Positions 1 to 11,893 of a stretch of 12,599 nucleotides of DNA are shown here, one piece after another. Each line of letters opens with the position of its first letter. Position 1 is the first letter of the stretch. The notes beneath the pieces are model-generated. The model saw only the letters and a list, made by a program, of their open reading frames with translations, was not told where the DNA came from and did not search any database. The stretch comes from Gemmatimonadota bacterium (GTDB lineage Bacteria; Gemmatimonadota; Gemmatimonadetes; Gemmatimonadales; GWC2-71-9): the NCBI GenBank assembly GCA_025361465.1, contig JANYAG010000353.1:1-12599 (forward strand), given 5' to 3'. The position numbers were made by a program, and so were the translations under genes.

Positions 1-1
1 T

Positions 2-307
2 CTGGGGGAGGCGGTCGACCAGTATCGACGTGCGGTGTTGCTTGGCCCCACCTACTTCGATCTGCGCCTTCGCCTCGCCCGCCTGCTGCTCGAGGCTGGC
101 AATCCGCTCCAGGCCCGCGAGACCCTCGAGGCGATTCTCGCCGATCGCCCCGATTGGGTCGATGCACGTGTTCAGCTGGGCCTGGCACATTACCTGGCCG
201 GCGACACCTCCCAGGCGAGGACCATCTGGCAGGCGTGCCAATCGCAGCGTCCTGACCTCGAGGGGATCGCAGCCTACCTGGCCATGGTGGAGCGGATCGC
301 GGGGTGA
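2..307 (+). CDS. TPR-repeat protein, 3' end only
   Basis: This is the C-terminal 101 residues of a tetratricopeptide-repeat protein whose start lies upstream of the window; the frame is open from base 2 to the TGA at 305-307. Helix-pair repeats are visible: a segment around LRLRLARLLLEAGNPLQARE, then a well-formed unit of the type P-D-W-x-D-A-R-x-x-L-G-L-A-H-Y-x-x-G-D, ending with an alanine/leucine-rich helix. TPR domains are protein-interaction scaffolds, so no enzymatic role can be assigned. No signal peptide can be judged because the N-terminus is missing. Its stop overlaps the GTG start of the next gene by 4 bp (GTGA), suggesting the two are co-translated, and the two following genes are also repeat-helical proteins of envelope type. 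The TPR assignment is secure; the specific function is unknown. An internal GTG at 35 exists but is not needed because the frame continues upstream. Confidence 0.8.
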   Translation: MGEAVDQYRRAVLLGPTYFDLRLRLARLLLEAGNPLQARETLEAILADRPDWVDARVQLGLAHYLAGDTSQARTIWQACQSQRPDLEGIAAYLAMVERIAG

Positions 308-1203
308 GGCGATTCGGCGTCGCCCTGATGTGCCTCACCGCGTGCCATTCGGCGGGATCAGATCGCGAGCGACTTGGGGACGCCGCATGGCACGATGGCC
401 GCTGGAATGATGCGGTCGGGTGGTACCGGACGGTGGCGCCGTCGGCCAGGGTTACGGCCAAGCTGGCCGATGCCGCGTTTCTGGCGGACTCCCTCGCCGT
501 GGCGGCGGCAGCCTGGACGAAGCTCGGCGTCGACGACCCCCAGCGAGCTGGCGAAGCCGCGTCAGGACTGGCCAGGACTGCGGTGGCGGCCGAACGCGAC
601 GACAACCCGCCCGCGCTCGTGCTGGCGATCGCCGGGCTGCGCCGATTGGCGCCGGGGTGGCCTCTGGGGCGACTGTCGCTCAGATTGGCCCACGAGCCGG
701 GGCCCTTCGACACCCTGGCGACCTCAGTTCTTCCGGCAGCCCTGGCGGCTGGGCCGGGTCGGGGAGCAGCGGATTCGTTGATTCTGGCGCTTGGGCGGGC
801 ACTGCGAGCCTCGGGCGATTGCCAGCGTGCCGTGCCGACGCTGGAGGGGGCTGTGCGACGGGGCGGAAACGCCGGGATCGGCGAAGACTTGGTGCGCGAA
901 CTTGGGGCGTGTCAGCTGAGCCTTGGGCTTCAAGCCCTCAGCAAGCAACTCCCGACCGAAGCCGAGCCGTGGTTCGATCGAGCGGCGCGCAGCGACCCCT
1001 TGGGGCAAGTTGGGAGGAGGGCGATGGTGGGATTCGGGGATGCCCGGCTTGCGCAGGGCGACATGGCCGCCGCGGCGCTTGCCTGGCAAGGCGTGGCGGC
1101 GGCACCGGTCTCGCCGGACTCGATTACGGCGTTGGCACTTGAACGACTCCGCCTCGGTAACTCCGGCGCGGCGACCGATTCGACGAGCAAGGGGCTTCCG
1201 TGA
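304..1203 (+). CDS. TPR-like lipoprotein of unknown function
   Basis: I do not recognise this 299-residue protein by name. Its N-terminus (MRRFGVALMCLTAC) has two arginines, a short hydrophobic stretch and a lipobox LTAC with Cys14, so it is probably a lipoprotein cleaved by signal peptidase II. The residue after Cys is His, not Asp, which under E. coli Lol rules would favour the outer membrane. The mature part is alanine/leucine-rich, with degenerate TPR-like helix pairs near residues 24-45 (LGDAAWHDGRWNDAVGWY), about 160-190 (RALRASGDCQRAVPTLEGAV) and about 220-265 (WFDRAARSDPLGQ, then FGDARLAQGDMAAAALAW). The GTG start is chosen because it gives the signal peptide directly and overlaps the previous stop by 4 bp; a GGAG at 289-292 is a rather distant ribosome site. 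The stop overlaps the bamD start by 4 bp, so it is likely coupled to bamD and may act in envelope assembly (inference). Confidence 0.75.
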   Translation: MRRFGVALMCLTACHSAGSDRERLGDAAWHDGRWNDAVGWYRTVAPSARVTAKLADAAFLADSLAVAAAAWTKLGVDDPQRAGEAASGLARTAVAAERDDNPPALVLAIAGLRRLAPGWPLGRLSLRLAHEPGPFDTLATSVLPAALAAGPGRGAADSLILALGRALRASGDCQRAVPTLEGAVRRGGNAGIGEDLVRELGACQLSLGLQALSKQLPTEAEPWFDRAARSDPLGQVGRRAMVGFGDARLAQGDMAAAALAWQGVAAAPVSPDSITALALERLRLGNSGAATDSTSKGLP

Positions 1204-2003
1204 CGCAACGCCGCACCATCGTCCTCCTCCTCGCCTCGCTGGCGCTCAGCACGGGGTGTGCGCGACACGCTGTGGTGACGCCGCCGCGACCGCTGGTTGC
1301 GTCCCCGGCCCGCATCGACTCGCTCTGGACCGAGGCGATGTCCCTGTTTGCCAAGAAGAAATGGGACAAGGCCACGGCCCTCTTCGAGCGGGTGACGCTG
1401 GAGATGTCCCCCGGTGATCCTCGGGCACGCCTGAAGTTCATCTATGCGGGTGACGCGAGGTTGGCGCAGGGAAGCAATCTTCAGGCGGTCCGGGAATACC
1501 GCCACCTCTCGGATGAGTATCCCAGCGACTCGCTCGCCCCTGGGGCCCTGCTGCGGGCCGGCAACGCCTACAACGTGCTCTGGCGACGTGTAGAGCTCGA
1601 TCCGACGTACGGCCAGACCGCACTGGCGACCTACCAGGAGCTGGTCAGTCGCTACCCCACCTCCGCCGCGGCCAAGGAAGCAACGGCGAAGATCCAGGTG
1701 CTCAACGATCGTTTCGCCGCCAAGGAATACAAGACCGGCACCTTCTACTACCGGTTCAAGGCGTTCGACTCCGCCATCCTGGTCTTCCGGCATCTGATCG
1801 CCACATGGCCCCAGGCCGCCGTCGTTCCCGATGCGCTCGTCAAGCTCGTGGCAACGTATCGCCATCTGGGGTACATCGATGACGTGCGGGATATGTGTGG
1901 CTACTACCGCAGGCAGTGGCCCGCCGATCCCAAGCTCGAGGCCACCTGTCCGGCCACCCCGCCGTCAGCCGCGTCCGCTGACAAGGGCACCTCGGGGCAC
2001 TGA
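1200..2003 (+). CDS. bamD: Outer membrane protein assembly factor BamD (lipoprotein)
   Basis: BamD is the essential lipoprotein of the BAM complex. It sits on the periplasmic face of the outer membrane, binds BamA and helps insert beta-barrel proteins. The 267-residue product has a signal peptide (RR, then the hydrophobic core IVLLLASLALS) and lipobox STGC with Cys20; Ala follows Cys, compatible with outer-membrane sorting. TPR-like helical repeats follow: SLWTEAMSLFAKKKWDKATA near residue 40, an Arg-to-Asp-to-Gln-rich segment (LDPTYGQTALATYQELVSRYP) typical of the third BamD repeat, then LNDRFAAKEYKTGTFYYRFK and the last repeat around residues 180-245. Length fits the family (about 245 in E. 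coli). The GTG start has AAGGGG at 1189-1194, 5 nt upstream, and overlaps the previous stop. The C-terminal 20 residues are low-complexity and probably disordered. A generic YbgF/CpoB-type TPR protein is the main alternative, less likely given the lipobox and the conserved middle repeat. Confidence 0.85.
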   Translation: MTQRRTIVLLLASLALSTGCARHAVVTPPRPLVASPARIDSLWTEAMSLFAKKKWDKATALFERVTLEMSPGDPRARLKFIYAGDARLAQGSNLQAVREYRHLSDEYPSDSLAPGALLRAGNAYNVLWRRVELDPTYGQTALATYQELVSRYPTSAAAKEATAKIQVLNDRFAAKEYKTGTFYYRFKAFDSAILVFRHLIATWPQAAVVPDALVKLVATYRHLGYIDDVRDMCGYYRRQWPADPKLEATCPATPPSAASADKGTSGH

Positions 2004-2007
2004 CAGC

Positions 2008-2582
2008 GTGCGCCTTGGCCTCGGAATTTTCGGCGGTTCCTTCGATCCGATTCACAACGCCCACCTGATCGTCGCTGAATTGGCGCGCGAGCAACTGGGG
2101 CTGGATCGGGTGCGCTTCCTGGTGGCCGGATCGCAGCCGCTGAAGGAAGGCAGGCATCACGCCGATTCGCTCGATAGGGCCTGGATGGTCTCGATGGCGA
2201 TCGAGGGGCTCGCCGGCATGGCGATCGACCAACGGGAACTCGATCGCCCTGGTCCGTCGTATACCGTGGAGACGCTGCGGGAACTCCGGGTTGAGAACCC
2301 GGACCACGAACTCATCCTGCTGCTGGGTGCCGACGCCGCGCGGGAGTTCCCGCGGTGGCGTGAGCCCGAGGAAATTCGCCGGCTGGCGCGCATCGCGGTG
2401 TTCCGGCGCGATGACGAGGAGATTCCGCCTGGCTTCGATCTCGAGGTGGCGGTCCCCCGGCTGGAACTGTCGTCCACCGCGATCCGGACGAGGGTGGCCG
2501 AGCAGCTGTCGCTGGCGGGATGGGTGCCGCGCGACGTGGCGGAGTACATCATGGGCGAGCGGCTTTACGGGAGTAATGGGGC

Positions 2583-2586
<4 letters not shown>
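2008..2586 (+). CDS. nadD: Nicotinate-nucleotide adenylyltransferase NadD
   Basis: NadD transfers AMP from ATP to nicotinate mononucleotide, giving deamido-NAD in the cytoplasmic NAD synthesis pathway. The 192-residue product starts MRLGLGIFGGSFDP, with the nucleotidyltransferase motif GGSFDPIHNAH at residues 9-19; the second half of the (H/T)xGH motif is HNAH, a Gly-to-Ala variant seen also in some Firmicute NadDs. The C-terminal SSTAIR signature is at residues 155-160, followed by the usual VPxxVxxYI helix. The GTG at 2008 is chosen because it lies 4 nt after the bamD stop and immediately before the conserved first beta strand. The same frame stays open back to 1831, but that stretch lies within bamD and does not resemble NadD. 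The stop overlaps the secA ATG by 4 bp (ATGA). Placement between bamD and secA suggests shared transcription rather than shared function. Confidence 0.93.
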
Positions 2587-5726
<3,140 letters not shown>

Positions 5727-5765
5727 CCCCTTCCGCCCGTATCCCGCCGCGCGATTGAGTGCTGC

Positions 5766-5785
5766 CGGTCCGGAATCCCGGACCG
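5766..5785 (+). repeat. GC-rich hairpin 1 between secA and radC
   Basis: A perfect 8-bp inverted repeat (CGGTCCGG / CCGGACCG) encloses the 4-nt loop AATC. It begins 39 nt after the secA stop. There is no following T-run, so it is not a classical intrinsic terminator. It could still slow RNA polymerase or protect the secA mRNA 3' end. Its right-hand neighbour is a second inverted repeat sharing the heptamer CCGGAAT, so the two could exchange pairing partners. Confidence 0.6.
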
Positions 5786-5786
5786 C

Positions 5787-5813
5787 CGGAATGGCCCATT
5801 CCGGGCCATTCTG
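5787..5813 (+). repeat. Hairpin 2 immediately before radC start
   Basis: GAATGGCCC at 5789-5797 pairs perfectly with GGGCCATTC at 5803-5811 around a 5-nt loop. A G-U and a C-G pair can extend the stem to 11 bp (5787-5813). It ends 5 nt before the chosen radC ATG, so as RNA it would sit in the initiation region. An alternative 8-bp stem, CCGGAATG at 5786-5793 with CATTCCGG at 5797-5804, is mutually exclusive with it. ATTCCGG at 5798-5804 could also pair with CCGGAAT at 5770-5776 in hairpin 1. No U-tract follows. It may be a terminator-like, translational-control or DNA-binding palindrome; the sequence does not decide. Confidence 0.55.
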
Positions 5814-5818
5814 CCCCC

Positions 5819-6490
5819 ATGAACTCCCGAATTCCAGCCGATCGCCCCCGGGAAAGACTCTGGCGACTTGGGGCGGCATCGTTGACGGCGCAGGAGCTTG
5901 TCGCCATCCTGCTTGGGACGGGGGATTGCCATCTTGACGCCCTCGGGGTCGCGGCGCGCCTGCTGGCGGCCGGCGACGGGGTGCTTCGTCGCCTGGCGGC
6001 CAGGCCCTCAAGCGAGCTGCTTCAGGCGCCGGGGGTGGGGCCTGCCAAGGCGGCCCGGCTGCTTGCGGCCTTCGAACTGGGAATCCGGCTGGCGCGCGAA
6101 GCCCGCCCAGGCGTGGTTCGCATCGCCGAGCCGGCCGATGTGGTCCGGATTGTCGGCGGTCGGCTGCGCGACCTGCAGGTGGAGGAGTTCCATCTGCTGG
6201 CGCTCGACACCCGGTCCCAGGTCCTCCGGGATGTGCTGGTCACCCGGGGTCTGCTCGATAGTTCGTTGGTCCACCCCCGGGAGGTGTTCCGGGCTGCGAT
6301 CGCAGAAGCGGCCGCCGGAATCATCCTGGTGCACAACCACCCGAGCGGGGATCCGACCCCCTCGGCGGAGGATCGCGCGGTGACCCGGCAGCTGGTGGCA
6401 GCCGGTCAACTGCTCGACCTGCCAGTCTACGATCACGTGATCGTTGCCGGCGACCGCTACCTCTCGTTTGCCACCGCCGGATTGCTGTGA
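5819..6490 (+). CDS. radC: RadC family JAB/MPN domain protein
   Basis: RadC-family (DUF2466) proteins carry a JAB1/MPN metalloprotease-like domain. Despite the historical name, a role in DNA repair is not established. The 223-residue product begins MNSRIPADRPRERLWRLGA, matching the family's DRPRERL opening. A helix-hairpin-helix segment (LQAPGVGPAKAARLLAAFEL) lies near residues 65-85. The JAMM zinc motif HNHPSGDPTPSAED lies at 172-185, with ligands His172, His174 and Asp185 all present, so the metal site looks intact. ATG 5819 is chosen because it directly precedes the conserved opening. An in-frame GTG at 5759 would add 20 residues encoded by the two hairpins and unlike the family. No Shine-Dalgarno sequence precedes the ATG; the nearest feature is hairpin 2. 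The stop overlaps the rel start by 4 bp (GTGA), so the two are likely coupled. Confidence 0.92.
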   Translation: MNSRIPADRPRERLWRLGAASLTAQELVAILLGTGDCHLDALGVAARLLAAGDGVLRRLAARPSSELLQAPGVGPAKAARLLAAFELGIRLAREARPGVVRIAEPADVVRIVGGRLRDLQVEEFHLLALDTRSQVLRDVLVTRGLLDSSLVHPREVFRAAIAEAAAGIILVHNHPSGDPTPSAEDRAVTRQLVAAGQLLDLPVYDHVIVAGDRYLSFATAGLL

Positions 6491-8661
6491 CCACTGCGTC
6501 GAGTGCCCAGCTGGCCGAACTCACCCCCGCCTTCCTCTCGGTCCTGGAGCGGCACGGGGATCGGCTGGATATCGCCACCATCTCGCGCGCGCTGAGCTTC
6601 TCGACCGAAGCGCATCGCGGACAAAAGCGGATGAGTGGCGAGGATTTCGTCGAGCACTCGATCGCGGTCGCGACCATCCTCGCCGGTTTGCTGGTCGATA
6701 CCACCTCCATCTGCGCGGCGCTGCTGCATGATGTGGTCGAGGATTCCGGGGCGACGATCGATGACATCGCCCGCGAATTCGGCGCCGAAGTCGCCGAGCT
6801 GGTTGACGGCCTGACCAAGATTTCCCATCTCTCCTTCCGCTCCTCGGCGGAGGAGCAATCGGAGAACTACCGCAAGCTGCTGCTGTCCGTCGCCAAGGAC
6901 GCGCGGGTCATCATCATCAAGCTGGCCGACCGGCTGCACAACATGCGCACGCTGGAGCACCTTCCCGCGGAGCGGCGCCACCGGATCGCGACCGAGACGC
7001 GAGAGATCTATGGCCCGCTGGCCCATCGCTTCGGCATGGCCAACGTCAAGGCCGAACTGGAAGACCTGGCCTTCAAGTTCCTCGAGGCCGACGAGTACGC
7101 CGCGCTGTCGGCACAGGTGACCGCCAAGAGCACCGAGCGCGAGCAGGCGCTTGCGCGGCTGCGAGGGCCGCTGGAGCAGGAGCTGAAGCGGGCGGGGTTG
7201 CCGTTCTTCGAGGTGAGTGGCCGGCCGAAGAACCTGTATTCCATCTACCAGAAGATGCGCAAGCGCGACAAGCCGTTCGAGGAGATCTATGATCTCATGG
7301 CGATGCGCGTGATCGTCCGGACGGTGCCCGAGTGCTATCACGTCCTCGGCCTCATTCACCATGTGTGGACACCGCTGCAGGAACGGATCAAGGACTACAT
7401 CGCGAGTCCGAAGTCGAACGGCTACCAGTCGCTGCACACCACCATCTTCGGACCCGGTGGCCAGCTGTTCGAGATCCAGATCCGCACCCAGGAGATGCAC
7501 CGCACCGCCGAGTACGGCATCGCAGCCCACTGGCTCTACAAGACGTCCGAGCGCGGGGACGACCTGGGGCGGCAACTCGGCTGGTTCCGCCAACTGCTCG
7601 AGCTGCAGCAGGAAAGCCATACGCCCGAGGAGTTCCTCGAATTTCTCAAGGTCGACCTGTACCACGACGAGATCTTCGTCTTCACGCCGCAGGGCGACGT
7701 CAAGCAGCTCCCCAAGGGAGCCACGGCGATCGACTTTGCGTTCCACGTGCACACGGACGTCGGGCTCCGGACCTCCGGCGCCAGGGTCAATGGCCGGATC
7801 GCCCCGCTCCATCGCGAGTTGAAGAACGGCGATACCGTCGAAATCCTCACCTCACCACAGGCCAAGCCGAGTCGCGACTGGCTGAGCCATGTGGGCACCG
7901 GCCGGGCGCGGAGCAAGATCAAGCAGTGGATCCGGCAGGAAGAGGAGACGATCTCGAGCCAGCTCGGTCGCGAGATCCTTACCCGCGAACTGAAGCGGCG
8001 TCGGCTCGATCCGCCGGCGCCAGCGGCCGTGGAGAACGCTGCCATTGCACTCAATTTGATGACTGGCTTGGCGCTCGAAGCGTCGCTCGGGCGGGGCGAC
8101 ATCGCGATCGGGCAAGTGATGCGGGCGCTCTTCCCGGAGCTTCCTTCCGAGGCGCTGCAGGAAAAGCCGCCCACGGTGTTCGGCCGGGTGATCGACCGGA
8201 TCCGCCTTGGCCGCGGCATCAAGATCCAGGGTGTCGATGGCTTGATGATTCGGTATGCCCAGTGCTGCCAGCCCGTGCCCGGGGACCCGGTGGTGGGCTA
8301 TGTCACCCAGGGACGCGGCATCTCGATTCACCGCGCCGACTGCCCCAACCTGCTGACGCTGGCAAGCGAAGGACGACGGGTCGACATCGACTGGCAGGAG
8401 CAGACCGGAGAGACCTTCGCCGTGCGCCTGGTGGTCACTGGGGACGACCGGCGGGGCCTCTACGCGGACATCATGCAGACGATCTCACAGACGGGGACGA
8501 ACATTCGTGGCGCCGACCTTCACTCGAAGGACGGCAGCATCTTCGGGACCATCTTCGTCGAGGTGGACAACCTCCCCCACCTTGCCAAGGTGCTGAAGGC
8601 CGTCCGTCGCGTCAAAGGCGTGGCGACCGTCGAGCGGCGCGAAGCGCAGGATGGGAATTGA
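6487..8661 (+). CDS. rel: Bifunctional (p)ppGpp synthetase/hydrolase Rel
   Basis: Rel makes (p)ppGpp from ATP and GDP/GTP when the ribosome senses uncharged tRNA, and also hydrolyses it. The 724-residue protein has all domains. The HD hydrolase has Arg44, His57, the HDVVED motif at 81-86, Asp148 and Asn152, all intact. The synthetase has Asp269 in YDLMAMR, Glu329 in EIQIRT and the RIKD motif at 300-303; the RxKD form marks the bifunctional Rel/SpoT type, whereas synthetase-only RelA has ExDD. A TGS domain spans about 394-455. The conserved-cysteine zinc-finger-like region includes Cys593, Cys594 and Cys619. The C-terminal ACT domain spans about 645-720. It is probably the main long RSH enzyme of the cell (inference). 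The GTG start overlaps the radC stop by 4 bp and has no strong ribosome site, suggesting translational coupling. The usual alternative name is relA/spoT. Confidence 0.96.
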   Translation: MTTASSAQLAELTPAFLSVLERHGDRLDIATISRALSFSTEAHRGQKRMSGEDFVEHSIAVATILAGLLVDTTSICAALLHDVVEDSGATIDDIAREFGAEVAELVDGLTKISHLSFRSSAEEQSENYRKLLLSVAKDARVIIIKLADRLHNMRTLEHLPAERRHRIATETREIYGPLAHRFGMANVKAELEDLAFKFLEADEYAALSAQVTAKSTEREQALARLRGPLEQELKRAGLPFFEVSGRPKNLYSIYQKMRKRDKPFEEIYDLMAMRVIVRTVPECYHVLGLIHHVWTPLQERIKDYIASPKSNGYQSLHTTIFGPGGQLFEIQIRTQEMHRTAEYGIAAHWLYKTSERGDDLGRQLGWFRQLLELQQESHTPEEFLEFLKVDLYHDEIFVFTPQGDVKQLPKGATAIDFAFHVHTDVGLRTSGARVNGRIAPLHRELKNGDTVEILTSPQAKPSRDWLSHVGTGRARSKIKQWIRQEEETISSQLGREILTRELKRRRLDPPAPAAVENAAIALNLMTGLALEASLGRGDIAIGQVMRALFPELPSEALQEKPPTVFGRVIDRIRLGRGIKIQGVDGLMIRYAQCCQPVPGDPVVGYVTQGRGISIHRADCPNLLTLASEGRRVDIDWQEQTGETFAVRLVVTGDDRRGLYADIMQTISQTGTNIRGADLHSKDGSIFGTIFVEVDNLPHLAKVLKAVRRVKGVATVERREAQDGN

Positions 8662-8697
8662 CGAGGGTCGCCCGGAATCCCGATCGCTGGCCCCGAC

Positions 8698-8727
8698 CGA
8701 ACATTTCCCGAACCATCCGGTTATATT
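8698..8727 (+). promoter_or_regulatory. Candidate uvrB promoter, leaderless type
   Basis: In the 72-nt gap before uvrB, TATATT at 8722-8727 matches the sigma-70 -10 consensus at 5 of 6 positions and stands out in GC-rich DNA. A weak -35 candidate, CGAACA at 8698-8703 (3 of 6), lies 18 bp upstream. The -10 ends only 6 nt before the ATG at 8734, so transcription would start at or next to the A of ATG. There is no purine-rich ribosome-binding site at normal spacing; only GGG directly abuts the ATG. Together this fits a leaderless mRNA. It is inferred from spacing and not experimentally known here. Confidence 0.5.
8699..8713 (+). promoter_or_regulatory. SOS-box-like direct repeat GAAC-N7-GAAC
   Basis: GAAC at 8699-8702 and GAAC at 8710-8713 are separated by exactly 7 nt. 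On the complementary strand this reads GTTC-N7-GTTC, the LexA operator pattern established for Alphaproteobacteria, and uvrB is a classic SOS gene. The first half overlaps the weak -35 element and the second lies in the spacer, where a repressor would block RNA polymerase. A small inverted repeat AACC-ATCC-GGTT (8711-8722) overlaps it and could be an alternative site. The LexA motif of this organism's phylum is not known to me, so identity as an SOS box is inference. Confidence 0.45.
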
Positions 8728-8733
8728 GACGGG

Positions 8734-10772
<2,039 letters not shown>

Positions 10773-10776
<4 letters not shown>

Positions 10777-11180
10777 CGGCGGTCCGAGTGACCGAGGACG
10801 CGTTGCAGGAGGAAGGAGTGCGTCTCGGCCGCACCCTTCCGCGGGGGAGTGTCGTCTGGCTGGTCGGACCGCTGGGGGCGGGGAAGACCACCCTGGTCCG
10901 CGCCATCGCCCGCGGACGGGGTGTCATCGGCAAGGCGACCTCGCCCACCTACGCGCTGGTGCACCACTACGAGGCACCGACCGGGGCCGTGTACCACGTC
11001 GACTGCTATCGCTTGCATCGCCCGGAGGAGGCAGTTGCTCTCGACTGGGCGACGCTCGTCACGGCCGACGTCCTGCTGATTGAATGGCCCGAACGTGCCG
11101 GCGCGTGGGCGCCTGCCGCGACCCACACGATCACCCTTGCCTATGCCGACACCGATCAGCGACTCCTGGAGGTCCGGTGA
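10773..11180 (+). CDS. tsaE: tRNA t6A37 threonylcarbamoyltransferase complex ATPase TsaE
   Basis: TsaE is the small ATPase that works with TsaB and TsaD to attach threonylcarbamoyl to A37 of ANN-decoding tRNAs in the cytoplasm. The 135-residue protein has Walker A GPLGAGKT at 32-39. It also has the switch-like motif ATSPTY at 55-60, HVDCYRL at 75-81 (family pattern H-x-D-x-Y-R) and the LIEWPER signature at 102-108 with Glu104. Length is slightly under the family's usual 150 or so. The ATG overlaps the uvrB stop by 4 bp (ATGA) and there is no strong separate ribosome site, so translation is probably coupled to uvrB. The stop overlaps the tsaB GTG by 4 bp. TsaC and TsaD, which complete the pathway, are not in the window. 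Confidence 0.95.
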
Positions 11181-11893
11181 TTTCCCTGGCCCTGGATTCA
11201 GCCAGCGATCGCTGCAGCGTGGCGGCCTCGAATGGCTCGGACGTCGCCCATCGGCATCTGGATGGGGCCCGTGGTCACGCAACGGCCATCCTCGGTCTGC
11301 TCGACCAGGTGCTCCACGAAATCGGGGCGTCGGTGACCGAGGTGAACCGCGTCCTCAGTGGCGACGGTCCCGGCTCGTTCACGGGACTGCGCGTGACCAC
11401 CGCGGTGGCCAAGGCGATTGTCTGGGGGCGCCGGGTCGAATGGCGCACGGCGCCCTCCCTGTTGCTGCGAGCAGCATCGCACGCCGGCGAGGGCGGTATC
11501 GTGCTGGCCGTGAGTGATGCGCTGCGCGGGGACGTCTACGCCGGCTGTTGGCGATTTGATGCGCACGGGGTGCACCCGATCGGTGGCCCGCCGTGCGCGA
11601 TGCCGCCAGCTGCCCTGGCGGCACTCGGCCCGGTGGATCGCGTGGTGGGCACGTTGGCGCCTGCGATCGCCGATGCCGTCACCCGGTCCACCGGGCGTCC
11701 CGTGATCGCGGGAGCGGAGGCCCTTCCCGACGCACGACAACTCTTGCTGCTCGCCGATCGCCGCGGCGGGACGACCCTGATCAGCGATGCCGCCGCGTGG
11801 GAGCCCGAGTACGGACGCCCCGCCGAAGCGCAAGCCGTCTGGGAACGGACGCATGGCCGACAGCTTCCAACTGCGCCCGGCATCCGCCGCTGA
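11177..11893 (+). CDS. tsaB: tRNA t6A37 complex scaffold protein TsaB
   Basis: TsaB is a catalytically inactive ASKHA-fold paralogue of TsaD; it dimerises with TsaD and brings in TsaE for tRNA t6A synthesis. The 238-residue product starts MISLALDSASDRCSVAA, the typical first ASKHA strand-turn. It carries the hallmark GPGSFTGLR near residues 63-71, then SDALRGDVYAG (family D-A-R-R-x-E-V-Y) near 113-123 and a C-terminal EPEYGRPAEA motif. GTG 11177 is chosen because it overlaps the tsaE stop by 4 bp, has GGAGG at 11168-11172 four nt upstream, and begins exactly at the conserved first strand; an in-frame ATG at 11084 would lie inside tsaE. The 3' end overlaps the next gene by 41 bp. Confidence 0.94.
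   Translation: MISLALDSASDRCSVAASNGSDVAHRHLDGARGHATAILGLLDQVLHEIGASVTEVNRVLSGDGPGSFTGLRVTTAVAKAIVWGRRVEWRTAPSLLLRAASHAGEGGIVLAVSDALRGDVYAGCWRFDAHGVHPIGGPPCAMPPAALAALGPVDRVVGTLAPAIADAVTRSTGRPVIAGAEALPDARQLLLLADRRGGTTLISDAAAWEPEYGRPAEAQAVWERTHGRQLPTAPGIRR

Noticed and set aside
930..1865. Antisense open frame across the lipoprotein gene and bamD
   Set aside because: It crosses the junction of two + strand genes with clear lipoboxes and 4-bp coupling; no motif supports it.
1831..2007. N-terminal extension of nadD from an upstream ATG
   Set aside because: It is read inside bamD in another frame and has no similarity to NadD; the GTG at 2008 precedes the conserved first strand.
5766..5813. Classical rho-independent terminator after secA
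   Set aside because: The stems are strong but no T-run follows either one, so it is listed as hairpins only.
5759..5818. GTG start at 5759 for radC
   Set aside because: The added 20 residues are encoded by the hairpin cluster and do not match the family, whose conserved opening starts just after ATG 5819.
6457..7812. Antisense open frame (451 codons) opposite rel
   Set aside because: Shadow of the conserved HD and synthetase domains on the + strand.
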